The notes beneath the pieces were generated by a model. It saw only the letters and a list, made by a program, of their open reading frames with translations. It made no database searches and was not told where the DNA came from. The position numbers and the translations under genes are program-made. A DNA stretch of 64,000 nt from Coleophoma eucalyptorum (lineage: Eukaryota > Ascomycota > Leotiomycetes > Helotiales > Dermateaceae): assembly GCA_026120035.1 (NCBI GenBank), contig JALRME010000005.1, positions 682,001 through 746,000 on the forward strand. Reading direction: 5' to 3'. This document shows positions 47,192 to 58,063 of the stretch, in pieces (the first letter of the stretch is position 1; each line of letters begins with the position of its first letter).

Positions 47192-48960
47192 TTAATCGAT
47201 GCAACTTACAGTAGCAACGACTTCTTTCTCGTCCCCCGGAACATGATTTGGAGCGATCTTGGACATTGGCTCAAAGCTTTTAACAATCTCATCAGGTAAG
47301 AATACTGGGTGATAGATATCAGCTACGGCAGATGTAGTCAAAGGATCACTCCATATTTTCAGGCCTGGTATTAGTCCCTCTTGGGGTAAATTAGCTTCAT
47401 GTTGAGATAAATTAATCGTGTAGACGCTACCTGCCCATTTCACCTGTGCTTTAGTTCTTAAGTCAAGCCAATAGCAACTTGTATTCTCGGTCGAATACTT
47501 AATGATCTGATCTCAGGACCAGCTGTTCATTATATGACACAACCAATCGCTCAGCAAAGCCTATCTTCTTTGAGGGAAAGCTTTGGCATTCAAGGCAGGG
47601 CAATGAAATTCTATGATGCATTTTAAAGATATAACCCAATTTTCGTATCTATTCATGTCCCAGACTATCACCCGTTGGTAACGTTCCAATCCTAGGTCAT
47701 TACGCTCTCTTTTTGCAGGCACCTTCTCCATAACAACTAATTTGTGGTTCCGATGAGAATTTGCAGGATTCAAATAGAATCTTCGCATGCTTTAAGCAGG
47801 CTTGAACCGGATTTGAAGAGTCTGTTTGGAAGAAGAATACATTGAACTTGGCATTTCGTATGTCAAATCCTGAACAAAATAATTATGATCAGACGGTAGC
47901 TGGATCCGACAATTAAGTTTTAGCCATACTGAAATGATGCCAGCCATACTTATTAGGATCTCCCAAATTCCTCATTCATCTTGCAGGCCCAAGGTGGGTG
48001 GTGTATACCTGGACTGGAATATCCATTCGACATTCTCTGCGTAATGCATCGCCTCGCTTATCTCGATGAAAATCAGCCCCAAGCCTAGCAAGAGTGAACT
48101 CCCTGAGGAATTTGTTCTATCCTAAAACAGGAACAGTTAAAAGTGGACGAATAATATTTCCAAGTATGAAACCGCCACGATCCACAGTCTCCGTTTTCTG
48201 CGAGACAACCAAATATAGCTGTTTATACTTATAATTTCGAATTCGTAAGATATGTAGCATCATCGCTTAACTTACAACTCTCATCCTTTCTGGCCTCTAT
48301 TTATCCTCAATTTCTGGGGCGTTTTCTAGTTATATAATGTTTCTATTATGCGTAATACCTTTGTAAATTGAACCGCAGTGTTCCACTCGAGTCTTTATTA
48401 CTCGACACCCCCCGTTTCGGTCTGGGTATTGGCATGTTCAGAAACTCCCCTTCCAACGCTGGCAATGAAAGTACCCCTTCCCAATGAGCACACCCAAAAC
48501 CTGCCATCAAAACGCATAGATTGATGGGATCACTAAATTGACACAACGAATTGCAAGGTTGGTGGTACTGAAGGACATGCAAAAGGAGCTAAACCCACGG
48601 GTGATTGATATCACAGTAATCGTCGCTAACGAGTATAGCATACTTCAAGGGTGCTAGGAAGAAATGTATGTACCAGCGTAGATGGGAGTGGGCGTAAACC
48701 AATTTGATTGAGTACCAACTTGGTCTATGATAGGTGTACCATTGAGCGAGAGTATCGCATTCAGTGAAGGCAACAAACCTGACTACCAGAAGAATGTCGA
48801 GGTTTATTAGTTTGATTCTCGGGGATTGAGGATTCATCATTCCGCTTTGCCATCAGTATCACTATACGATCATTGCAAAGGTTGAAAAATACAACGCAGC
48901 TGGGATAAATAAACCCTACCCTGTCTTTCGCTTCTAGGGGGTTCGATGAATCCAACACGG
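47192..48960 (-). pseudogene. Decayed multi-exon protein gene, family unknown
   Basis: Read on the minus strand, seven consecutive protein-like open stretches follow each other: 48958-48761 (VGFIYPSCVVFFNLCNDRIV), 48840-48589, 48582-48346 (LMAGFGCAHWEGVLSLPALE), 48197-47979, 47869-47703 (FDIRNAKFNVFFFQTDSSNP), 47788-47564 (DLGLERYQRVIVWDMNRYEN) and 47512-47192 (107 codons open). The plus strand has no comparable frame here. Good splice signals remain: GTAAGT...CTCGCAG ending at 48198, GTATGG...TTCAG at 47929-47870, and GTAAGT at 47209. The 48197-47979 stretch (ETVDRGGFILGNIIRPLL, then NKFLREFTLARLGADFHRDK) is cut by one TAG at 48119-48117, where CAG would keep the frame; a second such TAG sits in the piece upstream of the first intron. 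Several frame changes are not explained by introns. No family recognised; an intact transcript seems impossible. Confidence 0.5.
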
Positions 48961-49110
48961 AGAACTATCATACGCGAGCAGATAGAGCGTGGGTTTATTT
49001 TTCCTAACTGTGATGTATACAGTTAACTATACCTAAATTAGCATCACGTCTCTAAGGTTCTTCCAGGACGGTGGAGAATATCCACAGCAACAATAAATGC
49101 AGTAATATTA

Positions 49111-49620
49111 ATGGAATCTCACAACTCCCAGCCGCAAGGAGATTCGGGCAACAAAAGGCAAAAGATATCAAGTAAGCAGGCAGAGCTTTATACAAAAACA
49201 AATGTGAGTGAACTCACATTAAACTTGAAATTAGTGACCGTGCCCAGGGGAGAAACCCTGGACTATAGGCCATCCCAGCCAGGTATAATGTGTAGGATGG
49301 TGTACGGAAACCATATTGTGTAGGTCAAAAGCAAGACTATCGATAGTAGACACTCAAAGCGCCAACCGAAGGAGATCTTCATAAGAATAAATAAAACTCT
49401 TTTGGGTAAACCATCGCGTTAGAAGATTGATGAGTATGTCTGATCCCTAGAAAAGGTATACGAGAGTGACAATGAAAATTGGAAGAATATAAGAGATTTG
49501 CTCGATAACCTAAAAGCATTACCTCAATGCTGCCCCTTTTATCCGACCATTGAACTATACTATATGGGCCGCATAGGGTCAAGCGAAATATCAAGAGCTC
49601 CTGCGAGGAAGGAGCTGTAA
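49111..49620 (+). pseudogene. Open frame interrupted by three in-frame stops
   Basis: From ATG 49111 a single reading frame runs to TAA 49618-49620 (169 codons) with stops only at 49321 (TAG), 49420 (TAG) and 49441 (TGA). The parts read like one protein: MESHNSQPQGDSGNKRQKIS at the start, then TIDSRHSKRQPKEIFIRINK, and NWKNIRDLLDNLKALPQCC in the last 59-codon run. Each stop can arise from CAG or CGA by a single C-to-T change. The N-terminal NKRQK could be a nuclear-localisation-like patch. Family unknown. It may continue the decayed block next to it, but on the other strand. Confidence 0.42.
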
Positions 49621-49986
49621 CATGAATTGGCTAGTCCAGCAAGATGAAGAGTGAGTCGGTATTGCACCGGTATTGCGTGCGAGTAAGTTAGTGATTGGTA
49701 AGCAGATCTAAGCGAGGCAAGGCTGAATCAGCCTCGTTGGTGGCGGGTGCGCGGGGTCTGTCATATCTTAACGACTCATAAAATTCACAGGGTTGTCAAA
49801 ATCAACATTTGAGTCACGAACCACCAACACATATAGTCCCTCGACAACGTGGGCCGAGAACTTCTTGAGAGTCGTAGCGCGCTTCAGAGCTTCAAGAACT
49901 ACACTTGTGGCCATTATATTTTCGATCAGTTATCTTTGGGTAGTTGCACAAGTGGAAAGGCATTGGTGTGCCTGCCGCTATTGAGA
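49621..49986. other. ILS1 upstream region
   Basis: 366 bp before the isoleucyl-tRNA synthetase start. No gene; presumably the promoter and 5' leader. Confidence 0.5.
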
Positions 49987-52900
49987 ATGGGCTCCATCAA
50001 TTTCCCCGAGGAGGAAGAGAAGGTCAGTAAATTCAAGATATGCGTATAAAGGTAACGCTGACTGGAGTCATCCTTGATTACAGATCCTCAGGCAATGGAA
50101 AGAGATCAAGGTATGTCATGTCTTCTAGCTTTGAACAACAGACAGTGTAGCTAATGTTTCCAAGGCTTTTGAACGCCAGCTTGAGTGAGTATCTTCCATT
50201 GTCCGTGGCGTTTGACATTCCATATTAGAAACTGACAATATCAGACTTTCTGCTGGCCGAAAAGAATACGTCTTTTACGATGGTCCCCCATTTGCAACGT
50301 GAGTCTTGTGCCCAAGCTGAGAATCACAGACGCTGACTATTGTGGAACAACAATAGTGGCCTGCCGCATTATGGTCATCTGCTCGCATCAACCATCAAAG
50401 ATATCATTCCCCGGTATTGGTCTATGAAAGGATATCATGTGGAGCGTAGATTTGGATGGGATACACATGGACTGCCCATTGAGCACGAAATTGACAAGAA
50501 GCTTGGTATCTCAGGAAAGGATGCTGTCATGAAGCTTGGACTGGCGAATTATAATGCTGAGTGCAGAGCCATTGTTATGCGGTTCTCGAGCGAGTGGCGA
50601 GTCACCATTGACAGATTGGGTCGCTGGATCGATTTCGACAATGATTACAAGGTACGTCAAGCATCCTAAACAGTGGGGATCCAGATCCTGATCGCTTATA
50701 GACTATGGACCCGACTTTCATGGAGTCATCTTGGTGGGTTTTCAAGCAGATCTTCGACAAAGGATCTGTCTACCAAGGTTATCGAGTGATGCCGTATTCC
50801 ACTGCCCTTACCACGGCACTTAGCAATTTTGAAGCAGGTGAGAATTATCAAGATGTCAACGACCCAGCTGTCGTCGTTTCGTTCCCGTTGCTTGAAGATT
50901 CGAATACATGTCTCCTAGCTTGGACAACAACCCCCTGGACATTGCCATCACACACCGGCCTGGCTGCACATCCTGATTTCGAGTACATCAAAATCCACGA
51001 CGAGGCCTCTGGAAAGAACTACATATTACTCGAAAAGCTTCTTACCACACTCTACAAAGATCCGAAGAAAGCCAAATTCAAGATAATTGAAAAGTTCAAG
51101 GGCAAAGATATGCTTGGTTGGCGATATGAGCCTCTCTTTGACTACTTCTATGAGGAGTTCAAAGACGTCGGGTTCAGAGTTCTCAATGCCAAATATGTCA
51201 CGGATGACAGTGGTGTTGGAATCGTCCACCAAGCCCCGGCTTTTGGTGAAGAGGATTATAACGTTGCCTTCGAGGCTGGTATCATTTCCGAAAAACGACC
51301 TCCACCAAATCCAGTTGATGAGCGAGGCCTTTTCACGTCCCGTGTTCGTGACTTTGAAGGGCAACACGTCAAGGCTGCTGACAAAGCCATCATCAAATAT
51401 CTAAAGGGAACTGGTAGACTTGTTGTTGAATCGCAGATCAGGCATAGTTATCCAATGTGCCCGCGATCAGACACTCCTCTCATCTACCGAGCTGTTCCAT
51501 CTTGGTTTATCAGAATCCCCGAGATCATCCCACAAATGTTGAAAAACATTGAAGGATCGCACTGGGTCCCATCTTTTGTCAAAGAGAAGAGATTCGCAAG
51601 CTGGATTTCCAATGCTCGTGATTGGAATGTTTCTCGGAACAGATACTGGGGAACCCCTATCCCGTTGTGGGTCAGCGATGATCTTGAAGAAAAGGTCTGC
51701 ATTGGAAGTATTGCAGAACTCAAAGAGCTAAGTGGTTTCACCGGCGACATAACTGACCTTCATCGCGATAAGATTGACGGCATCACCATCCCTAGCAAGA
51801 TGGGCAAAGGCCAGCTAAAACGCATTGAAGAGGTTTTCGACTGTTGGTTTGAATCTGGCAGCATGCCATACGCTAGTCAGCACTACCCATTTGAAAACAA
51901 GGAAAAGTTTGAGCGGTCATTCCCAGGAGATTTTATCGCCGAAGGTCTCGATCAAACAAGAGGATGGTTTTACACCTTGCTTGTTCTTGGAACGCATCTT
52001 TTTGGTCAGTCACCCTTCAAGAATTGCGTAGTCAACGGCATAGTCTTGGCAGAGGATGGTAAAAAGATGTCAAAGAGACTCAAAAACTACCCACGTCCAG
52101 ACCTTGTCATGGATAAATACGGATCAGATGCACTACGGCTGTACTTGATCAATTCACCGGTTGTACGAGCAGAGCCATTACGGTTCAAGGAAGCCGGAGT
52201 CAAGGAAGTTGTTGCCAAGGTATTGCTGCCTCTATGGAACAGTTACAAGTTTTTCGAAGGCCAAGTTGCACTTTTGAAGAAGATTGAGAATGTTGACTAC
52301 TGCTTTGATCCTGCTGCAGAAGCTTCTAACACAAACGTCATGGATCGATGGATTCTGGCAAGCTGTCAGAGTCTACTTAAATTTGTGAACGAGGAGATGG
52401 CTGGTGAGTATATAGTCCTAATATTTCGCTAACATTGATAACTAACCTTGAAAAGCATACCGTCTTTACACCGTTGTACCCCGTCTTCTGGACTTGATCG
52501 ACAACACAACAAACTGGTATATTCGTTTCAATCGAAAGCGTCTAAAGGGCGAGCTAGGTCTAGACGATACTAAACATGCCTTAAATACTCTTTTTGAAGT
52601 TCTCTTCACACTGGTCAGGGGACTTGCTCCATTTACACCATTCCTGACGGATAATATCTATCAGCGCCTGCTGCCCCACATCCCCAAGGATCTACAAGCA
52701 GAAGATCCCAGAAGCGTACATTTCCTGCCGTTTCCTGATGTGAGGGAGGAGCTGTTTGATTCTGCAATTGAGCGCCGCGTCGGCCGTATGCAGCGAGTCA
52801 TTGAACTTGCCAGAGTGTCTAGGGAGCGCCGTACAGTGGGTTTGAAAACACCGCTGAAGACATTGATCGTTATCCATCCAGATCCAATTTACCTTGAGGA

Positions 52901-53564
52901 CGTCCGATCACTCGAAGGTTATATTACCGAGGAGCTCAACATTCGAGACCTTATATTGTCATCTGACGAAGCAAAGTACAATGTCCAGTACAGCGCATCC
53001 GCCGACTGGCCAGTGCTTGGGAAGAAGCTCAAGAAAGATGTGCAGAAAGTGAAAAAGGCGCTGCCTGGCTTGACAAGCGACCAAGTGCACCAATTCGTTC
53101 TCACCAAGGAAATACTTGTGGATGGCATCAAGCTGGAGCATGGTGATCTGATTGTCAAGCGTGGCCTCAAGGAAGATGGGTCATCCAAAAACCTCGAGAC
53201 CAATACTGACGATGATGTCCTCACCATTCTCGACGCTGAGCTTTATCCTGAACTAGCAGACGAGGGTTTGGCACGAGAAATTATCAATCGGGTACAACGC
53301 TTGAGAAAGAAGGCAGGACTTCAACCCACGGATGATGTTAAAATGGAGTACAGAGTTCTTTCGGATCCAGACAATATTGGCCTCGAGGGTGCTTTCAAGG
53401 GACAGGCCAAAGTGCTTGAGAAGGCACTTCGAAGACCCATCGACCACCACGTTGTGACTGCCGTTGAGGGAAAGATCTCAGATGGCATAGAGGAGGGTAT
53501 CATTCTGGAAGAGGAGGCTGAGATCCAGAAAGCCATTTGCATATTGAGGTTGCTGAAGCTTTGA
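49987..53564 (+). CDS. ILS1: Isoleucyl-tRNA synthetase, cytosolic
   Basis: Seven exons: 49987-50022, 50084-50110, 50165-50184, 50245-50298, 50357-50651, 50702-52403 and 52456-53564; 1080 residues, the family length. Four of the five 5' exons are tiny (20-54 nt). The class I HIGH motif appears as HYGH (about residues 50-53, in [20 protein letters not shown]). KMSKR is present ([13 protein letters not shown], about residue 598). The CP1 editing domain lies between ([37 protein letters not shown]), and the anticodon-binding and eukaryote-type C-terminal regions follow. The enzyme charges tRNA-Ile and edits misactivated valine. There is no mitochondrial presequence, so this is the cytosolic form. 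The short start [20 protein letters not shown] matches eukaryotic IleRS. Confidence 0.97.
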
Positions 53565-54340
53565 ACGTGAAGGAAGATGGTTTATTGGATCTTGAAAATT
53601 GTTGTTGTCAAAGTCACACATGCCGGAAAGACAATGTTAGAGCTGTATTTGAGGCTTTTTGATACTCTAGCCCTTATGAAAATAGATGATTTGCCACGCC
53701 ACAAACTCTCCATCCCACTCATTCACCTTACAGATACTGGATTATAGTTTCTTTGATGCTGCCTAGACTTTATAAACATATGACACATTTTACATCACGG
53801 AAGGAAACATACTTTGTAGCAATCTTTCAAGCGAAGGAATTCAGTGAGACATTGGTCCTTGTGGACTGAGTTGTAGTCTGCCACTACGCACTTGCCGTAA
53901 ACGCTTGCCTGAAATTGCCGTCAGCCAAGGATGATGTGAGTAGAAGTTCCCGACTTACTTCGGCAGAGCATTTTGCCACTGCTTGAGCAAACTTTTCAAC
54001 TGGTCTTGTTCTGCCAGGCATTCTGATACTTGCATCTAGTTGCAATGAGACTGCTCGGAAATATCATCGAGGTGATGATCAAGGGCTGTGCGGCTTACTA
54101 TATTTGGACTAGCTCCCGCCCGGGTAAATTCTGATCTCGACGCGAATCGTACTCAGATACCACGAGCGCGTAGTCCCTCCTCCTTAGACCTCATACCTTG
54201 TATTTACAGCCATCCATCATGACGCGCCAAAAAGACCTTAGCAACATAGTGGAAGAAAATCACTATTGATATCGAGTTTGCATGATTTTTCATCATGCGA
54301 CAATACATGAACTCGAAATTGCAGATACGGTAGCCTTCCT
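53565..54340. other. intergenic ILS1-SFI1
   Basis: 776 bp between two plus-strand genes. No gene or repeat seen. Confidence 0.55.
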
Positions 54341-57300
54341 ATGCCTCCATCGATAAGTACGGCGCAATCCAGTCGCGATGCAGGAACTATTTCCACAAGC
54401 GCTGCGGAAATATACTATACAAATGAAGGTTTGTAGTTAGTTTCTCTAACGTGCGCCACGAAACTGATCTCTGACAGATGTCGCAATTCTCCATTCCATG
54501 GTTGCGCGCGCGCAAGCGTTGCTTCCAACTCTGCCGGAGCGCGAAAGATTACCTACCAGTGCGCTATTCGGCGCCTACGATGAGATTCTGCCGAAGATTG
54601 GAGTCGATGCCGACCATGACAGTCGTTATGCCAGACTACTGTTCAAAATTGGTGGTTTGCGTGGACCGGGGACACTCGTCGACAAATTCATGGAGATCAT
54701 GGCGAGGATGGGAATCGAAATCGAGTTTGACCTACATCAAACTGGGTCATCGGATCGTCCAGATAGCCGGTCAGACGGGGAAACCCAAGTCGCGGTCATT
54801 GAATATGAGAAGGCAGATACAGAGCGGCCGAGAAGTCGTGGGAGGCGCAACTCTGAAAGCTCGATGTGGATACCACCCACGCCCAATCCTATTACCGACA
54901 AACGGGGTCGACGAAGGTCATTTTCTTCTCATGAGGGTGCCAAGAATGATGCCCAAGCGCGATTGGTGCCTCTCTCTGAATCAAAATCACGATTGCAATC
55001 CTCACTCAAGCAAGCACCTAATAAGCTCGAGCGAAATGTGGAAGATGCCAGGAAAGACATCAGAACCTGGCTTAGAGCTGGCCTGGCGCAAGCGAGCAGA
55101 GGCCGGATGAGATCCACGTCGACGCATAGTGGTATGCGAATTCGTAGGCGCTCACTCTCGGTGACTCCAAGAGATCAAGGGACAGCCACAAGCCGTTCAG
55201 TCGCTGCTTCAGACGATTACCATGCAGTAACCGAGGATACCGTCCCAACATCTGATGTTGGGCAAGATAGCACCTCAGATGCTGAAGCCGACCTGTATGG
55301 ACATAGTGCGCATACACAAAATCACAACCGACTTGAAGTCAAAGCCTCCTTGATTTACACCCATCGACTTGCTATCAAGCTCAAATCTCAGATCATGGTT
55401 TGGAGAGATAAAGCTATACAGCTACGGGAACATCATTATCGTCTCAATTTAATCGCAGTACACCGAGATCAGTATATCCTTATCCGGGCTGCTTTTGAAG
55501 GCTGGCATCAACATATCAAGGTCAAGAAATACATTGCAGAAACAGAAAACTTCTTTGAGCACTTGGAGAGGCGTGCAGGAAGAGCAAGAGACCTTTTTCT
55601 CCTACATAAGGCATTTACACACTGGGCACAGTGTGCTCTGGATGAAGTTCAGCGTACTTCCATTGCTCGGAGACACATTGTGCGAATACGGGTTTTCAAT
55701 GCTTGGCGAGAGATTACAGCTGTGAATGAGCTTAAGGTTCGTAGACATGTATTGAAACGATTCTTTGGGATCTGGAAACGACAGAACTACAAAGTCCAAG
55801 TCGATAACCAGGCAGCCATTCAGACGTATCAGAATAACTTGGTGGAAAAAGTTTACTGGGATTGGTTCTTCAAATTTTGCGATATCAATGCCAAGATATG
55901 GCATAACAACAGAACCAAACAACGCTTATTCTTGCAATGGTTCTATGCCACTCAAGGCCACAAGAGTCAGACAGACCATTCCCTTCAAACTAGACGACAA
56001 CATATTCTTCGAAATGCCTGGTATTGCTGGCAGGTGAAGACGGAACAAAACGCCAGACGTCATGGAGAGGCTGAGATCTTCTATCAAACCCAACTTTGCC
56101 GGAGCGCTCTCAGGAAATGGAGGCACGAGGAGCGTGTCATTCCAGCCAGGGTCATCGTCCAGACCGATGTGAGCATACGTCTTCTACGAGATAAGTTCAG
56201 TATCTGGTTGCTCAGAGCCAGGCAAGAAAAACAGGCTGCTAATGTGGATCGATTGAAAATTATGCGTGAGGCCTTGGTGATATGGCGGCTGAAACTACGG
56301 TCGCAAGCTGTCTCCTCTCGCATTGATGACCGAATTGCGTTGCAAGTTCTGTATAAATGGGTGCTGGTGGAGCGACTATCTTTGCTCCAACGAGTTCGCG
56401 ATAGACGGCTAATGCAGAATTGTATCGCGAGCTTGGTGCAAAGCTGGAGACAAGCAAGAGAAACACGCTGGGATCGAGAAGATCTGGCAGACTTCTATCT
56501 AACGCAGCGAGCTCAAAGAATGGCTCTGAACTGCTGGCGAGGCCGAAGAGAAGAACAGCAAGTATTGGAAGCCACAGCCACGCGGTTCCACGCGCCACGC
56601 CTCTTACAAGGCCACATATCACACTGGAACCAACATGCCCAACAAGTCCAATTGCTTGGTCAGTGGGCTACTGATGCCAGGTACTACTTCCTTGCATCAA
56701 GGACATTGAGGATTTGGAAATCTGGGACCGAAAAAACTAAACGTGACAAACGCAAGCAGGCATACGCACAACTACGCCGCTCAACCAAGGTTAATCTTGC
56801 AAGGCGCACGTTCCAACTATGGCATCAGCAAGCAAAACAAGTTCGGGTCTTGGAAGTGCAGGGAGCTGAAGTCGCCAGGAACCGGGCTGTCATCAGAGGC
56901 ATGGAGGCGTTTGACTGTTGGCGGGGTCGCGCTGAGGAAGTCGCTGAGATGGAAAATACATGCAGAGAAAGGATATTAAGAAGATTCCTAATCTTGTGGA
57001 GCGAGCGTTTGATTTCTTGCCAAGCTATGCAGTCAGAAGCGGTTCTTGGTTTCCAGGAACGCACACAAGATAAGTCGTTGAAGAGTTGGAGCCTCCGTAC
57101 CCTAAAGGTGCGAGCTCAATCAAACTATGCACTCGATGTTCGCGAGAAGAACGCGAAAAAGAACTTCAGAAGGATGTTCGTATACTGGCAAACAAAAACG
57201 GCAGAAAAGCGTCCAAAAATGCCTCCTGGGTTTGGAGATACAGCGAGAGCTGAAGCTTGGTCAGAGTTTGGAGATGATGTCGATGTAGATGTTTTGGCAA

Positions 57301-57557
57301 AAGACCTTGAGGAAACCAACGCCTCCACTTCTGTACCTGGGTATTTAAGCACGCCTTCGAAAAGAACAGAGAGGGTATTAGCTGCTGCTGCAAGATTCTC
57401 CTCGACGACGCCACGAGTGCCACTATCCACTCCATTCGAAAGGCAGCTGCGAGCTCAGTATTCTGGAGGGACACTGCCTTCTCTGAGAAGACCTCCAGGA
57501 AGAAGCATTATGGGCATTGGTGGGGGGTTTTCAGACATACCAAAAGGACGCACATGA
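54341..57557 (+). CDS. SFI1: Sfi1 spindle-pole-body/centrin-binding protein
   Basis: Exons 54341-54428 and 54478-57557 (49-nt intron), 1055 residues. The first exon gives MPPSISTAQSSRDAGTIS, and the splice yields YTNEDVAILHSMVARAQALL, the conserved N-terminal Sfi1 block ending LVDKFMEIMARMGIEIEFD. A disordered Ser/Arg-rich segment follows, then about twenty repeats with a Trp at fixed positions, for example LIRAAFEGWHQH, LHKAFTHWAQCA, ILRNAWYCWQVK and LRRFLILWSERL (about residues 290-985). Sfi1 forms a long alpha-helix that binds one centrin (Cdc31) per repeat and builds the half-bridge needed for spindle pole body duplication. The Pro/Arg-rich tail could carry CDK sites (STPSKR, SSTTPR). Confidence 0.94.
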
Positions 57558-58063
57558 ACGAGGAGCAAGAGATAAGGAGCTCACGGAGCCACTAAGCTGT
57601 TGAAATAAGAAATAACAGACAGGGACGTTTGGCGTTTTCTTACAGACTTGATTGGATACCCTGTTTTGCATTGGATGGCGTACAGCTTGGGCGAATAGGA
57701 GTAAGAATTGTCTCAATGTCAATGATAAATGTCAATGAAATCGAAATCCCTATCGTAAGCCGTAGATTGTACATAATAGTGATATTCTACTTAAATTCGT
57801 TGAAGGATCGCGAAGTTGGAGACGAATCTGCCCATTACGTAGGTTTTCAGTCGCGTCTCTGCATCGTGGTTATTCGCGTAAATGTTCCGAGACAAGAGCT
57901 TCGGCGGAAGCTCTTAAGTATTCCGGGTCGTCACTACTCCTTGGATCGTGCAACCAACTGCTAATACAACAAAATTCCTTTGAACCTACTCTGAGGTTAC
58001 AAATCTTTTTACCAAGACTTACTCGGCTTTCCTTATTTCAAACAATGCGCCCTGATCAATAGC
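57558..58063. other. intergenic SFI1-RAV1
   Basis: 506 bp between two plus-strand genes. It contains the six-codon upstream ORF of RAV1 at 58045-58062. No other feature. Confidence 0.55.
58045..58062 (+). promoter_or_regulatory. Minimal upstream ORF in RAV1 leader
   Basis: ATG CGC CCT GAT CAA TAG, with one base between its stop and the RAV1 ATG at 58064. If the transcript starts upstream of it, initiation here followed by termination next to the main start could lower or tune RAV1 translation. Position is seen; function is inferred. Confidence 0.4.
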
